Positions 11,630-24,178 of a stretch of DNA of 64,000 nucleotides are shown here, piece by piece (within the stretch, counting starts at the first letter, position 1; every line of letters starts with the position of its first letter). The stretch is taken from NCBI GenBank assembly GCA_022747635.1, contig JAKTNV010000009.1:63668677-63732676 (forward strand), read 5' to 3'. The position numbers were made by a program, and so were the translations under genes. A model generated the notes under the pieces. The model saw nothing but the letters and a program-made list of their open reading frames with translations. It searched no databases and had not been told where the DNA came from. The stretch comes from Hetaerina americana (Eukaryota; Arthropoda; Insecta; Odonata; Calopterygidae).

Positions 11630-12720
11630 TTGTTTTTTTTCTGCTTGGGCACTAATAACTGTCCCAAGAGGAGAAAATATATCCCCAGAGAGCCAGCACT
11701 CAGTCACCTCACGCGTAATGGAGTTCCATGGTTCTATTTTCTCTGGCGAAAGTACCTTTCAGTCAAATTTTCCCTAGGATGTGTAAACACGGAGGGCTGT
11801 GAGGAGTAAAATTTATGGGTTTATGCCAAATACGAAGGATAAGACGCCTAGTAGGGAGTAGCCGAGAAGGCAGTGGCATTCTCTTCCTGTGTGTTCTAGC
11901 TTGTCATTTCCGGGAGGCAAATAATGATAAATAGCTGGCGAGACAAATGGGTTTTTCAAAAAATGTTTCATCTTTTGAAGCTTAAATTAAAACTATTTAG
12001 GACGCACTTAGACGACTGTTTTACTCCATATCTTCAACTTTTCTGCCTCCTATGCGTTCGATTTCAGCCGGGTCATACCAATTCCTTCGGAAGGCATGAG
12101 TTCTGAAAAGCACATGCCACAGATCGAATGGGGGTCACATACCAATAAAGAAAATTTTGAACAGGAGTGACCCACTAAAATTATTTCATGTGAAGGATGC
12201 ATATTAATTGGTAGACAAGTGGTGCTACCCATTTTTTACTGAAAATAACAATAAACTTTTTATCTTAAATATGAAAAGAGCATGAAGAACTTATCTGAAT
12301 CTGAAAATAAATATTAAAGAGAGAAAGATAAAAATCGTATGCTATAATATTTCTTTGAAGGTCCGTTATCATGAAGCATCAAAATAGACTCCATATTGAT
12401 TCGACGACGCAACGGAATGTAGAATATGTGATATAATAGTATAATAAAGATTACTATTTCCCATTGGAATTGGCGAATCTCTGTAGTGAAATCACAAATA
12501 CCTGAGCAGTTATCAAGTATAAAGTAAGATTGGCATGTAAAGGAGAAGATCATCTCTCAGTAGTCACTATGACTTTTGAAAATTTCGCATTAGGGTTATA
12601 AGGGGGTCTTTGCTTTAACTACTGATTCCTTGCAATGTCTGATACCCGAAAAATCGGAAAGAGGATCTGGGGCTATCCAGAATTGCAAACCTTCTTTGAA
12701 CCCAGTATCTTTGATTAAAG
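11630..12720. other. Unique DNA, no gene seen
   Basis: Mixed-composition sequence with only short frames of about 60-80 codons on both strands, none showing recognisable motifs. No termini or tRNA-like signals were seen. Confidence 0.5.
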
Positions 12721-12739
12721 AGCTCTCTTAACAACATGT

Positions 12740-13512
12740 ATATACTTCCTTCCTAGCTATGTTGCTTCATTCGCCAAGTTTCCACGCCACACAATAACAC
12801 AGTCAGTACAAATTGACACAGTCAGTACAATAACACAGTCAGTACAAGTGACAAAGGTACCACTAATCTGCCCTAGCAGCCTTAGCCAACGTCCCAGATC
12901 ATCAACTCTCTCCTCCTAGCAAAGGTTTCTTTGGCAGACACAATGCTGCTTCTTAAATCCCTACTACTTTGGGCATTATGGCAAAAAATACTGCCGAGAT
13001 AGATATTTATAGGAAATGTTCCACCTGCTCCAGTTTATATCCTCCGATTCACCCGCTAATTTAGCCTTCCTCTTCTACAAAAACATAATAATCTTCCTTT
13101 TATTACCATTTCCTTCATCCTATATATATCACACTAATTTTCTATTGCATTCAGCAATAATTGTGATCCCTTGAATAAATGGCTGACTAAATCTTGAACA
13201 CTCGCAAACTTAAATAATTTTGTGAATTTCCCACCGACTTTATTTCCTATCCACAGTCCTTCCCATTCCTCTTTTACTATTTCTTTTACATATACGTTGA
13301 AAATGACAACACTGTCTTTCCTCTTTTCCTAATACTGCCCACCCCTCATCTTCATCCGCCACTCGCACCTGAGAAGAACACGTGCAGATTGTAAGTCGAA
13401 TAACCCTCCAATCTACTCCTATCTTCTTCTTATACGAGTAGGTACATTCATATTTTCTATCATATTTTATCCATCAAAAGACTTCTCTAACTTCACAAAG
13501 CAAACAAATATG
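12740..13512 (-). pseudogene. Decayed RTE-like LINE reverse transcriptase copy
   Basis: Nucleotide-level resemblance to the better LINE at 46.9-48.8 kb is clear in blocks. Examples are the region around 12890-12990 (CATCAACTC..CTACTACTTT), the stretch around the FADD box (13180-13240) and the sequence encoding the region downstream of the RT motif-A aspartate (13360-13510). Order and orientation agree with the minus-strand LINE. It is riddled with frameshifts and stops and truncated at both ends. A small tandem array (12791-12847) interrupts it. Confidence 0.7.
12791..12847. repeat. Short tandem repeat, CACAGTCAGTACAA units
   Basis: The motif CACAGTCAGTACAA occurs three times in a row with slightly different spacers (AATAA, ATTGA, AATAA). 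It lies within the decayed LINE at 12.7-13.5 kb. Confidence 0.85.
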
Positions 13513-13675
13513 TACCAGATGTATTCTCGATCAAATCGTCTTGTATGATCATGCACTCGAGCATAAAATCAAATGCGGCTAAAAAATTTTAAGTAGTTAC
13601 ATATTTCGCACACAATTGTTAATGTAACATTGGAGAATTATCTGAATGTGATCAATGTGCATAAACAATTTATTG

Positions 13676-13735
13676 GTGAAATATGTCAGGCCAAAGAGAA
13701 ATTCGAACCTGTTGAGCACTCAGCTCAATGATCTA
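13676..13735 (-). repeat. Possible degenerate tRNA-like SINE head
   Basis: On the minus strand the stretch carries TTGAGCTGAGTGCTCAAC followed by GGTTCGAATTTC, resembling the D arm and B box of a tRNA-derived SINE. Pairing of the remaining arms is poor and no tail is recognisable. It could be chance. Confidence 0.3.
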
Positions 13736-13739
13736 GGAG

Positions 13740-15390
13740 GATTAGTTTTTCTGGCTAAAAATATAATTTCAACAGTTAAGAGGTCTCCTGCTGCTTTTCC
13801 ATTTCACTAGTATGAGAGAGCTACCACGAAAATATTGAATTGGGAATATGAAAGATAAAAAGGACAGCATCATTGAAAATAATTGGTAAAAACACTTCGA
13901 CTCATCAGCCAAAGAGAGTAGATAACTTAGGTAGGAAAAGAAAAGCGTTGGATAGCTTGGCAGGGGAAATTTTGAGAAAGGGTAGCGTAGACTGCAGACA
14001 CCTTACTTGTAGTTTAAGGCAGGAATGGTTTAGCATTCACAGCGGAGAACAATTTTATCTCTCACACGACGTGAAGGGGAGCGTATCGAGGGGCTTTGTG
14101 AATTGGATGGAAATGGGAAGGAAGATGAAAGATGGGGAAGTTCCCGTGAGGAAGGACTGGAGAGGTGAAGAAAGAAACAGGGATGGATAACACATTCGCG
14201 AACATTTTCTTCCCATCGATATAAATATTCGCTCACCGGATACTGAGCTTCAATTTCATCTTAAGGATTCAACATCTCTCGACAAAAGAATTCACTTCCT
14301 TATTTATAACACCAATGCAGTTGTTCACAGTAAGCACCACGGTGGTACTAATCTTATTACTTTGATGGTGGCTTGACAGGCGTTTTCATAAAATGACAGT
14401 CAGAGAAATATGGAAGGCGACAGAAGGAAGGTTTCATAAAAAAGTTACAAGGCATCAATGGAGTGAAAAAAGAATGATTTATAGTGGAATGGGCCATAAA
14501 TCCTCTTTTAAACTTCAAGTCTCTAAAGAACGGAATGTGGTTAAAAGAGTGCAGCCAGGGACACGTCCATGAAGACTTGGCAATGAGAAAATTGAAAACA
14601 GTTTGACTCGAATTGAACAATGAATTTCATTCAGAAAGCAATTTTGTCCATGTAAAGTTCAAATGTGTGATATTTGCCTAAAAGGCTAAATATTTTTTTT
14701 ACATAATTTTTATACATGAGTCTGTACGAATTACAAGGAGAAATGTTTCTTACCATTTTTATCGAAAACAAAATCATTGTCCTGAAAGAGAAAGATTTCA
14801 TTTCGCGGCATAATGGATCAACATGAAATATATATAACTAACTGTATAATGCTGTGATATTCAAGAATACAAAACATGTATACAAAATTTCCTGTATAAC
14901 CGCCTATTTCTTAGCATTTGATCATTCACAATGTTTCATTAGTTAATACAGAAAATCCGTAGAGAGACAGAATAAGTGCACTCATAAGACATCTTTAGAG
15001 GCGTAAACTATACTCAGTAAATATGTTACAAATACCAGTTTGGTTTACCTTCATTATAATAGCGAACACTGTTTTATCGATTTTATAATGTTTCAAGTAA
15101 TCCACCAACGTCCTCTCTCCTTTAAAAAAATACAATCTGGATCGTACCAAGTGACACAACAATAAGGAAAAGTTGGAGTTATGTAAGTAAATTTTTAAGT
15201 TGGTAAAATGGCTGAGACATACCTTATCTGCAAGCAAATACTGAAATCCTACCCTACCCTCTTCCCAGTCTTGTAAACCTTGGAAACTCTTGATAATTAT
15301 GACCGTATAAGTTCTAAACTCATTAAAAGAGTGATCATCAAACTATTCCTTAACAGATAAACTTGAAAAATGCTTAATTAAGCAGTTAGT
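13740..15390. other. Unique DNA, no gene seen
   Basis: AT-rich sequence with a mildly purine-rich part at 13.9-14.2 kb. Frames of 105 codons (plus, 13873-14190) and 87 codons (minus, 14357-14620) carry no family signature. Confidence 0.45.
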
Positions 15391-15399
15391 GTAATAGTA

Positions 15400-15600
15400 C
15401 AAGTTGTTTTGAATCTCGCCAGCTCGTAGTCCCAGCCTTATTACTACAAGTGCGATCGCCCTCTTGAGCGTCCGTGGAGCAATTCGCAATGAAACACGCC
15501 CCGAAGTGATTAGTCTCGGGTGCGCTCAAGAGCTCATGGCATAGCCTTATTCTCTGCTTCCGGCTACTCAAGCCGGATAATTTGATGCTTCCTACCTCAT
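15400..15600. other. GC-richer block with nested inverted repeats, unidentified
   Basis: A ~200-bp block is clearly more GC-rich than its flanks. CTCTTGAGCG at 15461-15470 is the exact reverse complement of CGCTCAAGAG at 15523-15532. Inside that loop CCCGA (15500-15504) pairs with TCGGG (15516-15520). This could be a structured RNA, a fossil repeat or a regulatory element; I do not recognise it. A 94-codon minus-strand frame (15386-15670) covers it, without recognisable domains. Confidence 0.4.
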
Positions 15601-15689
15601 TTTTCTTACTTTTGTAGCTAATTAAGGATTGAAATGGTATTTGAATTCCAAGGGGAAAAAAACGGTGCAAATTTCTATCATAGCAAACA

Positions 15690-16680
15690 ATGAACGTAAA
15701 TATGAGTAATTATTTGCACCGTTGAAAGATATGCCAAGTTCATATAGCCACATCCAATGAGAAATACTCCTTGCATTAATTTATGAAAATATTTCGTTAA
15801 TAATCACAATTTATGCTTCCACTGAGCTGTAAATTAGTGTAAGAAATAGATTGAATAAACACTAATTTCTCTTAATCTTATTACTTTCCCATTTTTAGTG
15901 TCAAAACATGATTGATCAGTTGATTCAAATCAATAAAAACCTTTCACACCTAAAACACTAATCAATCCTCCCTTCCATTATGTTCAAATATAATAAATTT
16001 CAATGCACGTAGACCAAATATGCGCACAAGTTGCCACAAAAATTTTGTGAGCAATCGCCTTCGTCAACATATAAAAACACCCCACTAGCTACTACGAAAA
16101 CTATGACCGAGGGCTAGAATTTCAATTAAGAAGAGTGCTATATTTAGCAAGTTCCTTCAGAAGTACATCGAAGATTTCTTCCGGGTTTGGAGCTCTCTCT
16201 CCCTGTGGCAACGCAATAATTCCTTCCTGCGACTATGTTACAATTCTATGACTCTAATGATTTTTTTTCAGATGCATGCTATGCTTTCATAACAAATTTG
16301 ATCTTCCGTGGCAGATATACTTCACCGCCAAGTGAAAATTTTAAACAAATATTTTTCTATGCCAAATTGCCATAAATGACAGGATTTCATTCTTCGCTTT
16401 ACCTTAAACTTACAAAATTAAATGGCGGTAGTGCGAATCGTTGGGTAATTGTCAACCCAGACGATTAAAAAATCAATATAATTTTAAGTAAAATTAAAAA
16501 CTGACTGAGCAGCTGGAAAAAGCAGTGCTCCAGGAAAAAAATACTTCATATTAAAATTCCAGTTAAAATATTTTTTTTTATTGAAAAAAAGCGATGCGTT
16601 CGATACATACTATTCACAACATACGCACTCTATTCCACACTTAAGGATCTTCATGATTTAATTCAGGTCATATTGAGGAA
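15690..16680. other. AT-rich unique DNA, no gene seen
   Basis: No open frame of note, no tRNA-like element and no inverted termini were seen. Composition returns to the AT-rich background. Confidence 0.5.
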
Positions 16681-16714
16681 AACCTTGTAATTAAAACTTG
16701 CTTGCTGTATTCCA

Positions 16715-17160
16715 TCACGTTCACCGCCCCGGTGTGATCTAGAGTGTCGCAATCATCATTCAACCGAATCCAAGTGGTCCAGAAGTCCACACTACCTTGT
16801 ATCCTTAGACGTGGTCGATACGGCCGCGTCTTTGACATGCCCCGCGGTGAAAACCTGGGGCGTCTCGACGTCCTTTCGCCTGATATGGCGAAAACCTTTC
16901 AACTTTGTTTAAGTTTGCCAAATCAAGCACTTGCAGCCATGCAGGTATTGCGTGCGTGGGATCGGTACAAGCGTCCAAAAGCCAGCCTCGATACACCTGA
17001 ATACATCCCCCTGAATAAGCGATTCTGACGTCTTCCCTTGGATGACGGTTGAAGACGAGCCACCTACCAAAACCCTCAGACGACCGACTCGCCTCTTTCG
17101 TAGATATCATTTGGCAAAGCAACTACGGACGTGCCCAAACGGCACGGACCTATAATTTCT
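16715..17160. other. GC-rich unidentified block with several hairpins
   Basis: About 450 bases near 50% GC in an AT-rich setting. TTTCGCC at 16874-16880 pairs with GGCGAAA at 16887-16893, and CGTGCC at 17130-17135 pairs with GGCACG at 17141-17146. Frames of 94 codons (plus, 16744-17028) and 105 codons (minus, 16805-17122) overlap antisense, and neither resembles a family I know. It may be an old repeat, a conserved non-coding element or an untranslated exon. Confidence 0.35.
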
Positions 17161-17169
17161 AAGCACATC

Positions 17170-19110
17170 AAAAGTGCTTCATAAGCTAGTCACCTTGAGG
17201 GTAGTCCAAACCTTAGGCTTACTGTAGTAATACATGGATTTGCTTTAAATCTGTTAGATACAAAGAACAATTCATGAAAGGTAAAGTATTCATGAATGGG
17301 TACCAATTTTAAAGTCAATAAATAATGTTTTTAATATTCCTAGGGGTAATAATAGTAGGCGTACACCAATTGCACCATTCCCCCTTAATTTGCTTAACCA
17401 CCAAAATACTGCTCTTTTTGAAAATATAATGAAATAGCTTGCAGTAGTGGTAGTAGAATTTAATTTCAGTAAATAATGGATGGAAAAGAAAAAGTAGATG
17501 GCCCCTGAGCCTTTTCCTATAAATCCGTTCTATAAAAATATTTATTATTAGACCTACTTAATTATTTTTTCATACTGTAGTTGTGGTATGCATGTACTAG
17601 GTTAGAGCTGGCTTGAAAATATATCTTTGGAAAAATAATACCCATAATATCATAAACAATTTGCTTCCAAATATTCATTAACGCTGATTATTTTTCACAG
17701 TATCACTGTACATAAGATATTTCCTATGCTCTATCTACATCTCGAGTTTTTTCAAAATGCTACTATTCATTAATTAATGTCCGCTCATGACATCCATATT
17801 AAATGTTGTTTCTACAGAATATTTTATGAATTTGATTCCTAATTGGTAGGTCATTAAGTAAATTTTAATCATTTAAAATCTCTTTAAAAATAAAAATGAT
17901 AAAAATTAAGTTTAACTCGCAAACACGTGCGCGATGTAGATAGGTATGTATGTGTGTGTGCAAATGTATACATTTATACACAATTTTATGCGTGTGAACA
18001 TAGGTAAAGGGCTGGTAACCAAACACCACCCAACACAAATTTAACTTATTTGTTAGCTAAATTGTTTATTTACATGCAGGTATGTAAGCTAACGATAACT
18101 TGGGTCTTTGTTGCAATTTATCTTAGGACTAGGGAAGTGATATTGAATAAATCTAACTCTTCTGGCACATTTAAATGCAGTGTTTGTACTTTGAAAGTGC
18201 AAAAGCCAAATGATCTCCCTTGTCATAAAATCGGTAACTATATTACATGTCCAAGTTTAATTGTAGGAGAATCTATTCATAAAAAATAAGTATTTAACCA
18301 TTTTAAATTGGAAGTCTTCTTAATTACCTTCACGGAAACTTGTCTAATAATAAACCATCACTATTTTACAATGTGTTAAAAAAATATCCTAGGTCATCCC
18401 TTTCAATTCCATTACCCTCTCTTGAATGCTTATAAAACGTAAAGAAGTTTCATGACTCATTTTCCCTTTTGCTCAACCAACGTCTGGTTATCAAACCACT
18501 TAAATTTGACTGCAAGAATTACCATTCCTCCCTGAGCTCAAAGATACTAAATAGTAAATGTCATAGCATAGAGCTAAATAGAACTACCTGTAAGCCCCCA
18601 GAACGTGGCGGCAATCACAGGCAATAATTCAACCTATCGTCTACCGTCACATATTTGCGGTTTACTTCGAGATTTAAAACCAAAGATGTGGAATGGTTTT
18701 TATTTCCACAAATTAAAATGGAGCTCCAGGAAAAAATATAATATTGAGCATAAATCAAAGTGAACAGCATTTGAGATCAGGAATGCATCGTTAAAGTCAA
18801 TGACCTAATGTATATTCATTTCGCTAATTGACGGAAGCTTAGACCGGAAAAAGTTCCTCAGCCGAGTATTACTAAATGAGTAATAATAATAGCACTCCTT
18901 TTAATGAAAATCATCAACCGCCGGTAAGTGGCATGCGAGTGCAAAAATGTTTTTTTTTTAAACACGAGACACGTGATACGTTTTTTTTCACCTAATCTTG
19001 CATTGTTCCAAGTGATTCTCTTGTTTAAAAATATTTCGCGATGTGTAAGTCGACTATCCCATTAAATTATACAAACTAAGTTCTATCTGGAGGCGGTTAT
19101 CTTTTATGAA
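17170..19110. other. AT-rich unique DNA, no gene seen
   Basis: Only short frames are present. The longest (18050-18289, plus, 79 codons) has a CSVC...C spacing but no domain I can name. A small GT-rich repeat lies near 17945-17965. Confidence 0.45.
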
Positions 19111-19119
19111 ATGCAGATT

Positions 19120-19450
19120 AATGGTAATTGAGAAAGGGATATGAAAATTTCATGAGAGAAGGAAGGTGAGGAGGGAAACGTGAAAATCAACTTGCGACGA
19201 AAAAGGGGAGACGGAGAGAAATAGTTGAAGAACAAATCTAAAAAAAGAATACCAATAAGAAGAGGAAGCAAAGCAAGAAGCAGAAGGGAGGAGGGGGGGG
19301 TGGTCAGGAGCGTTTTTGGGCCTACGGAGGGAAAAGGAGGAAATAGGAGTTTATACGTATATATGTACCCCTCCTCTCGCCCTCTCTCCCCTCTGGCCAT
19401 CATCCCACCTCAGCCCCAAACCCCTTTCTCCTTTACCCCTATCCCCGTGT
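19120..19450. repeat. Purine tract switching to pyrimidine tract
   Basis: A/G-rich sequence up to about 19350 is followed after a short TATACGTATATA spacer by C/T-rich sequence to 19450. The two halves are partly complementary (GAGGG/GGAGGA types against CCCTCCTC/CCCTCTC), giving an imperfect long hairpin potential. Confidence 0.5.
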
Positions 19451-19459
19451 GATAATTTC

Positions 19460-22400
19460 TTTTTTAATCGAATTTTTTTTCATTAATTTCCAAAACTAAT
19501 TAATATTGAAATTGAATCCTGAGAATGGGAGAACGGGTCATAATTAAAATCTCAACCCCAATGAGATGAAACTTGGAATATATTAAAACGGGGAAAGAGA
19601 GAAGAGTGAGAGACGTACAATATGGATCGAGTGTGCACAGAATAAAGGAGAAGGAAAAACTGAAGCGTGAAGAATGGAGGGTGGGCTTAATAAAGGCAAC
19701 ACAGGAATGAGGGAGAGAGGGAATTTCAAACAAGCGTCAGAAAGGAGTGGAACAAACGATTAATAACGGAAAAAATTGTAAGAACCTCCGGAGATTCTTT
19801 CTCTCTTTTACCTCGTCAATTTGCCAAGTTTCCACATAACCTAAGCGATCCATTTTAACGCGATCTGTTTGTTCTCACCGCATACGTAACAATGCAAGTT
19901 AAATTTCTTTCAGTAGTAAGGAGGGAGATATTCTCGATTGGTGATTTTTTGACCTTGCAAGCAAAAGTCTTGAAGTATAACGCCTTACCCGATAAATTTC
20001 GATAGGTCTTACTTAATGAATCCAATAAAATGCGTGATCTATTTAAAAATATCGATACTTATTGACAATACCACGTGACACGTGATTCATTTTACATATT
20101 CAAGCGAATACCACCATGCTTCTGCATAGCTTTCGATTCGAATACATATAAAATGTCAGCGTTAGAAGGGTATAGACATATGGCATTGTCAGTCATGCTC
20201 ATGATAATATGAATAAACATGAGCTTCGCGTGATCTCAGGTCTTTACTCCGTCAACCCTACATTCTCAGTATCTCCATGAATGCGTTCTGACCAGCATCA
20301 CCCCAAGTGGCCAATGTCATGGAGTCCAGAGAAAAAAGAGCATGCGGACATACATGAGGTCATGCATGAACGCAGTCGAGGACAAGGAAAGGGTGACCTC
20401 ATGCTCAATGAGCATGACTGCGAGTATGATTTGTGAGGGCAGGAGCATGAGTGTGATTTTAAGTTTGAATTTAGAAAAATGAAATGGGTGTTAAATTCCA
20501 TATGCATGTACCCACACGAACATGCACATATGCTCATAAACAACTTTATTTATTTGAATAAATTAATTCCAATACTAATGTAGAGCTAAAATATGCATAC
20601 AGTAATAGATTAAAAGTCTAAACGTGATTAATCAAATGGCTTCCCGCAATACGGATAAGAGCTACAAAAGAAACATTTGGACAGCCTAACCCTTGTCCTC
20701 GTCCGTTCCTTGTTTACTTTTCGGATAATCAGCCTTGGAACCGAAGTCAATCAATCTCCCAAGGGAGACTCATTGTGGCTGTAAATCTATTCATTTGTAA
20801 ATATTATCCACTTTAAGATTTACGGCTGAAGTCATGACTTAGCAAAACCTCATCTCACGGGGAGCTGGCGCAAACTTAATGATAAAAACCTCCGCTGAGA
20901 CTACTTCCTTTAATAACATATTTTTCCACATCAAAACCAAACGGATGTAAAGGAGGATCATTAATTGAAACGAGCAGACATGAGAAAATTATTTCACTCG
21001 GAGACGAGCTTATAAAGCAAAATCTTCCATCAGAATCACCTTGGAGGCCTAATGTTTTTGTTATGGACATATAAAGTCTATTTTAATTTTATTAAAATGT
21101 CTATGACCTTTTTATATTGCCAAGTCTTTTAGAGTATACAGTTTCCAGAATGAATTCCAGTTTAATGAAGAGTTATATCCTTCCTCCACATCAATATCCC
21201 GTGAGTTTTAGCACGCCACTGTGACTTTAAGGATCCCAGCTATCAAGTGCCTCAGTACATTAAATGTCAGAATTTATTTCCAGCACAGCCTTTATCTGCA
21301 TTTTATCTTTTAAAAATAGAATTATTTGCGATGAAATAAGCGCAGTCTACAATTGCATTAATATACGGTAAAAATACAAAGGATAGTTTCTCTTAAAATG
21401 CATTAACAAAACAATGTCCATAGAATACGAGCTAAATATATGCATAGGCATCGCTTCTAAATACGGTAATATACCTAATTTACAGAATAAACGTTGTTCT
21501 TTGATAAAATGTTGTTGAAACAAAAAACAGAATAGAGGAAAAATAAAAACCATTTAATCATACATTGGGGAAAACATTAAAGGAAGGAATTATGACATCG
21601 TGAGCATGAAAAATCATGTGAAAAAAGTAATGCAAGGCATACGCAAGTGACTCTAATAAAGGGATAATGAGACTATAAAAAGCGGGAAAACTAGAAAGTT
21701 CTACTTGAAGCTAATATAGGATTGATAGTCAAAAATCTGGGCGAAAATCAACACAAATAATAAGTATTTAAAAGTGTTATCGATTCATAACAAAGTCTTA
21801 TTGTCAAATCTAATGTATCTAACATGAAAAATCACAGTCCTTGATACGAGTCACTTAAGTTCCTGTGTAGCAGCGGAGAAATCATTATTATCCCGCATTA
21901 TCAACAGGTGAGATATTGCTGAAATGAATGACGCAAATTTAATAAACGCTACCATTCCAGGTAAGTTAATTAAGGAATTATTCAGAGGACTCTTACATTT
22001 TTAACTTGAATACGAAAAAATAAAACCCTCTCCTCTCTCTCTCCACTAACTGATTTAGACATTACAGAATATCAAATTCGCATAATTAACACGATAATAC
22101 GCAGCTAATAGATGATATCCGAATTTTCTTCGGTGGAAATGAAATATGCATGGAAAAGTGTAATAAGATAAAGACATCTAAATGATATTCATCCTGAATT
22201 TTCACCTATAAAACTCAAAATTATAATATTTACGCAAATATGAACAATTTCCACTTTGAAAATGTTCTTTTTATATTTATAAACATACATGATGCCAATT
22301 ACTCTTGTGTGCTATTATCAGTGCACTACGGGATTAAAGAAGGTTTTTGATGGGCTTTGGCACAACACACCTCGTACTACTTCTAAATACATGACAGAAA

Positions 22401-22470
22401 GTCCTTAAACATCAATCTTCATATTATGGCATAAGCACATAGCTCATTCCTTGGCTCTGCATACTTTCTA
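19460..22470. other. AT-rich unique DNA, no gene seen
   Basis: A purine-rich patch at 19.57-19.72 kb and a cluster of CATGAG/CTCATG motifs at 20.19-20.54 kb are the only noticeable structures. No supported gene or transposon. Confidence 0.45.
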
Positions 22471-22499
22471 CCTCACAACATTTCATCCAAAATAACTAT

Positions 22500-23250
22500 T
22501 ATTTTCCTCCCTCTGCCTCGTTTTCTACCGTCTTCAGCCTCTCACTGCTCCTCAGTATTCATAACGTCCACTTGCTCTGCCTAATTCTATTTTGTCTCAG
22601 AAATCGTCTCTTCCCTGTCATAACCTAATCTTTATTTTCCTTTCCTTCCATTTTATTTTTTCTATACTTCTTCCAACCAACCTTTCAAATGTCTCCAATC
22701 CATGCTTAGCTTCCATCCTTAACGACCAAATTTCCCAGTCACACAAAACTACGCACCATATCGAAGTTTTCACGAGTATTTTCTTTGGATCTCCACTATC
22801 AGTGCCTTCCAAAGCCTCTCGCCCTTTAGCAAACGTATCTTTACCTAACCCAATACTTAAATTTCCCCACCTCTCTGTCAACCTTCATCCAAGATTATTC
22901 CCAAATAGATGACTGGTCTACTCGTTCTAACTGAGTCTAACTGAAAAGGCCCCTAATTTTAATGTTTATTATAGCCTTTGTGATTCCTAAGAATGTCATT
23001 ACCTTCGTTTTCACCATCAATTCTCATCCTTTATCTTTCACGTCCATTCTGCCAGGTAATGAATATAAACCTTTGACTGACTAGCTAACTAACGCTTGAT
23101 CATCGATTAAATTTTATTTGAAATTCCCCACCTACTTCACTCCTGCCTTAAACGCTCCCCAGGCACCAAACATCCAGAGAAACCATACTGAAAAAAAACC
23201 AGATGATAATGAACACCCCTGTCTTCCTCTCCTGCCTAGCACTGCTCATC
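22500..23250 (-). pseudogene. Decayed RTE-like LINE reverse transcriptase 3' region
   Basis: The minus-strand frame at 22618-22881 reads KKILVKTSIW then WEIWSLR..LETFER..IEKIKWKERK. This corresponds to the LINE at 47.0-47.4 kb (KKILVKTMI, YGAETWSLK, RRLEAFEMW, EKVKWTEKK). Further upstream on the minus strand, 23090-23250 matches the nucleotides around the FADD box and the motif-B region of that LINE. It has many frameshifts and substitutions and no 5' part. Its divergence is clearly greater than that of the 47 kb copy. Confidence 0.75.
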
Positions 23251-23659
23251 CCGACTCTCTATTCTCTATCGTCACCTCTACATCTACAAAATACCACTTA
23301 GTACCCCTCCATCCACCACAAAAACGTGTCAGGGGTGCAAGCACGAGGTGGGAAGGGCAAGGGATAAGAGAGAGAAGGGCTGGGGGAAAGGAAAATATCG
23401 TCCATGCAAAATCTCTGAAAAAGCGTGAATGGTGGCACAAACACACGCATGCATGCTAACAAAAACCCAGCTCCCAACAAGTTTCAAATTCACCCACCAT
23501 AGAAGCAGTCGAATATACTAAAGGGGAGGGAATACAAAGAAACCATGACCACGTATTAGATAAAACACCACCATACCAAGCGCAATAAGGGATAAATTCT
23601 ACTAGTCCATAGCCGTGAAACTCATGGTCCCTGCACCCGAAGCCGCAGGTCGAAAATGT

Positions 23660-23938
23660 GGCATCCTGCTGTTAGAAGCGGACTGCGTGGGGCATTAACC
23701 CCGCGAAGAGGGACGAGGGATAGAAGGGGGCGCTTGAAAATGCAACAAAAGGAGGCTAGGGAGATTTTTCAACATTCACTCTGTTAGATTTTTGTTATCC
23801 TGGCATCCTGCTGTAAGCAGCGGACCGCGTGAGGCATTAACCGCGCGGAGAGGGACGAGGGATAGAATGGGGTGCTTGAAAATACAATAAAAGGTGGCTA
23901 GGGAGATTTTTAACATTCACTCTGTTAGATGCGGGAAG
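23660..23938. repeat. 142-bp tandem duplication
   Basis: A unit beginning GGCATCCTGCTGT starts at 23660 and again at 23802. Both copies contain GAGGGACGAGGGATAGAA and end ACATTCACTCTGTTAGAT. They differ by several substitutions and small indels, so the duplication is not brand-new. No coding content was seen. Confidence 0.92.
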
Positions 23939-24146
23939 GGATTAAACAAAAAACATAGGAGATTAATGTCAAACACATGCATATGAGTAAAACTTATTTA
24001 TTCAAACGCTGCAGATGGGAAGTGGCATTTTTGTTCATTCCAAACCTGCAGTTACCATCCCGTATTGCCCGTGGGGAGACAGGATCCTTCATTCTTTTGG
24101 TTCTGGAGTCTATGTCTCTAATTTTATATTGAAGATCCAAGCGAAC

Positions 24147-24148
<2 letters not shown>

Positions 24149-24178
<30 letters not shown>

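Noticed and set aside
18050..18289. 79-codon frame with a CSVC and later Cys/His residues, possible zinc finger
   Set aside because: Cys/His spacing does not fit a C2H2 or other standard finger and there is no supporting context.
22340..22385. Plus-strand KKVFDGLWHNT, reminiscent of reverse transcriptase motif A
   Set aside because: Too short, no neighbouring RT motifs on the plus strand, and the overlapping LINE relic lies on the minus strand.
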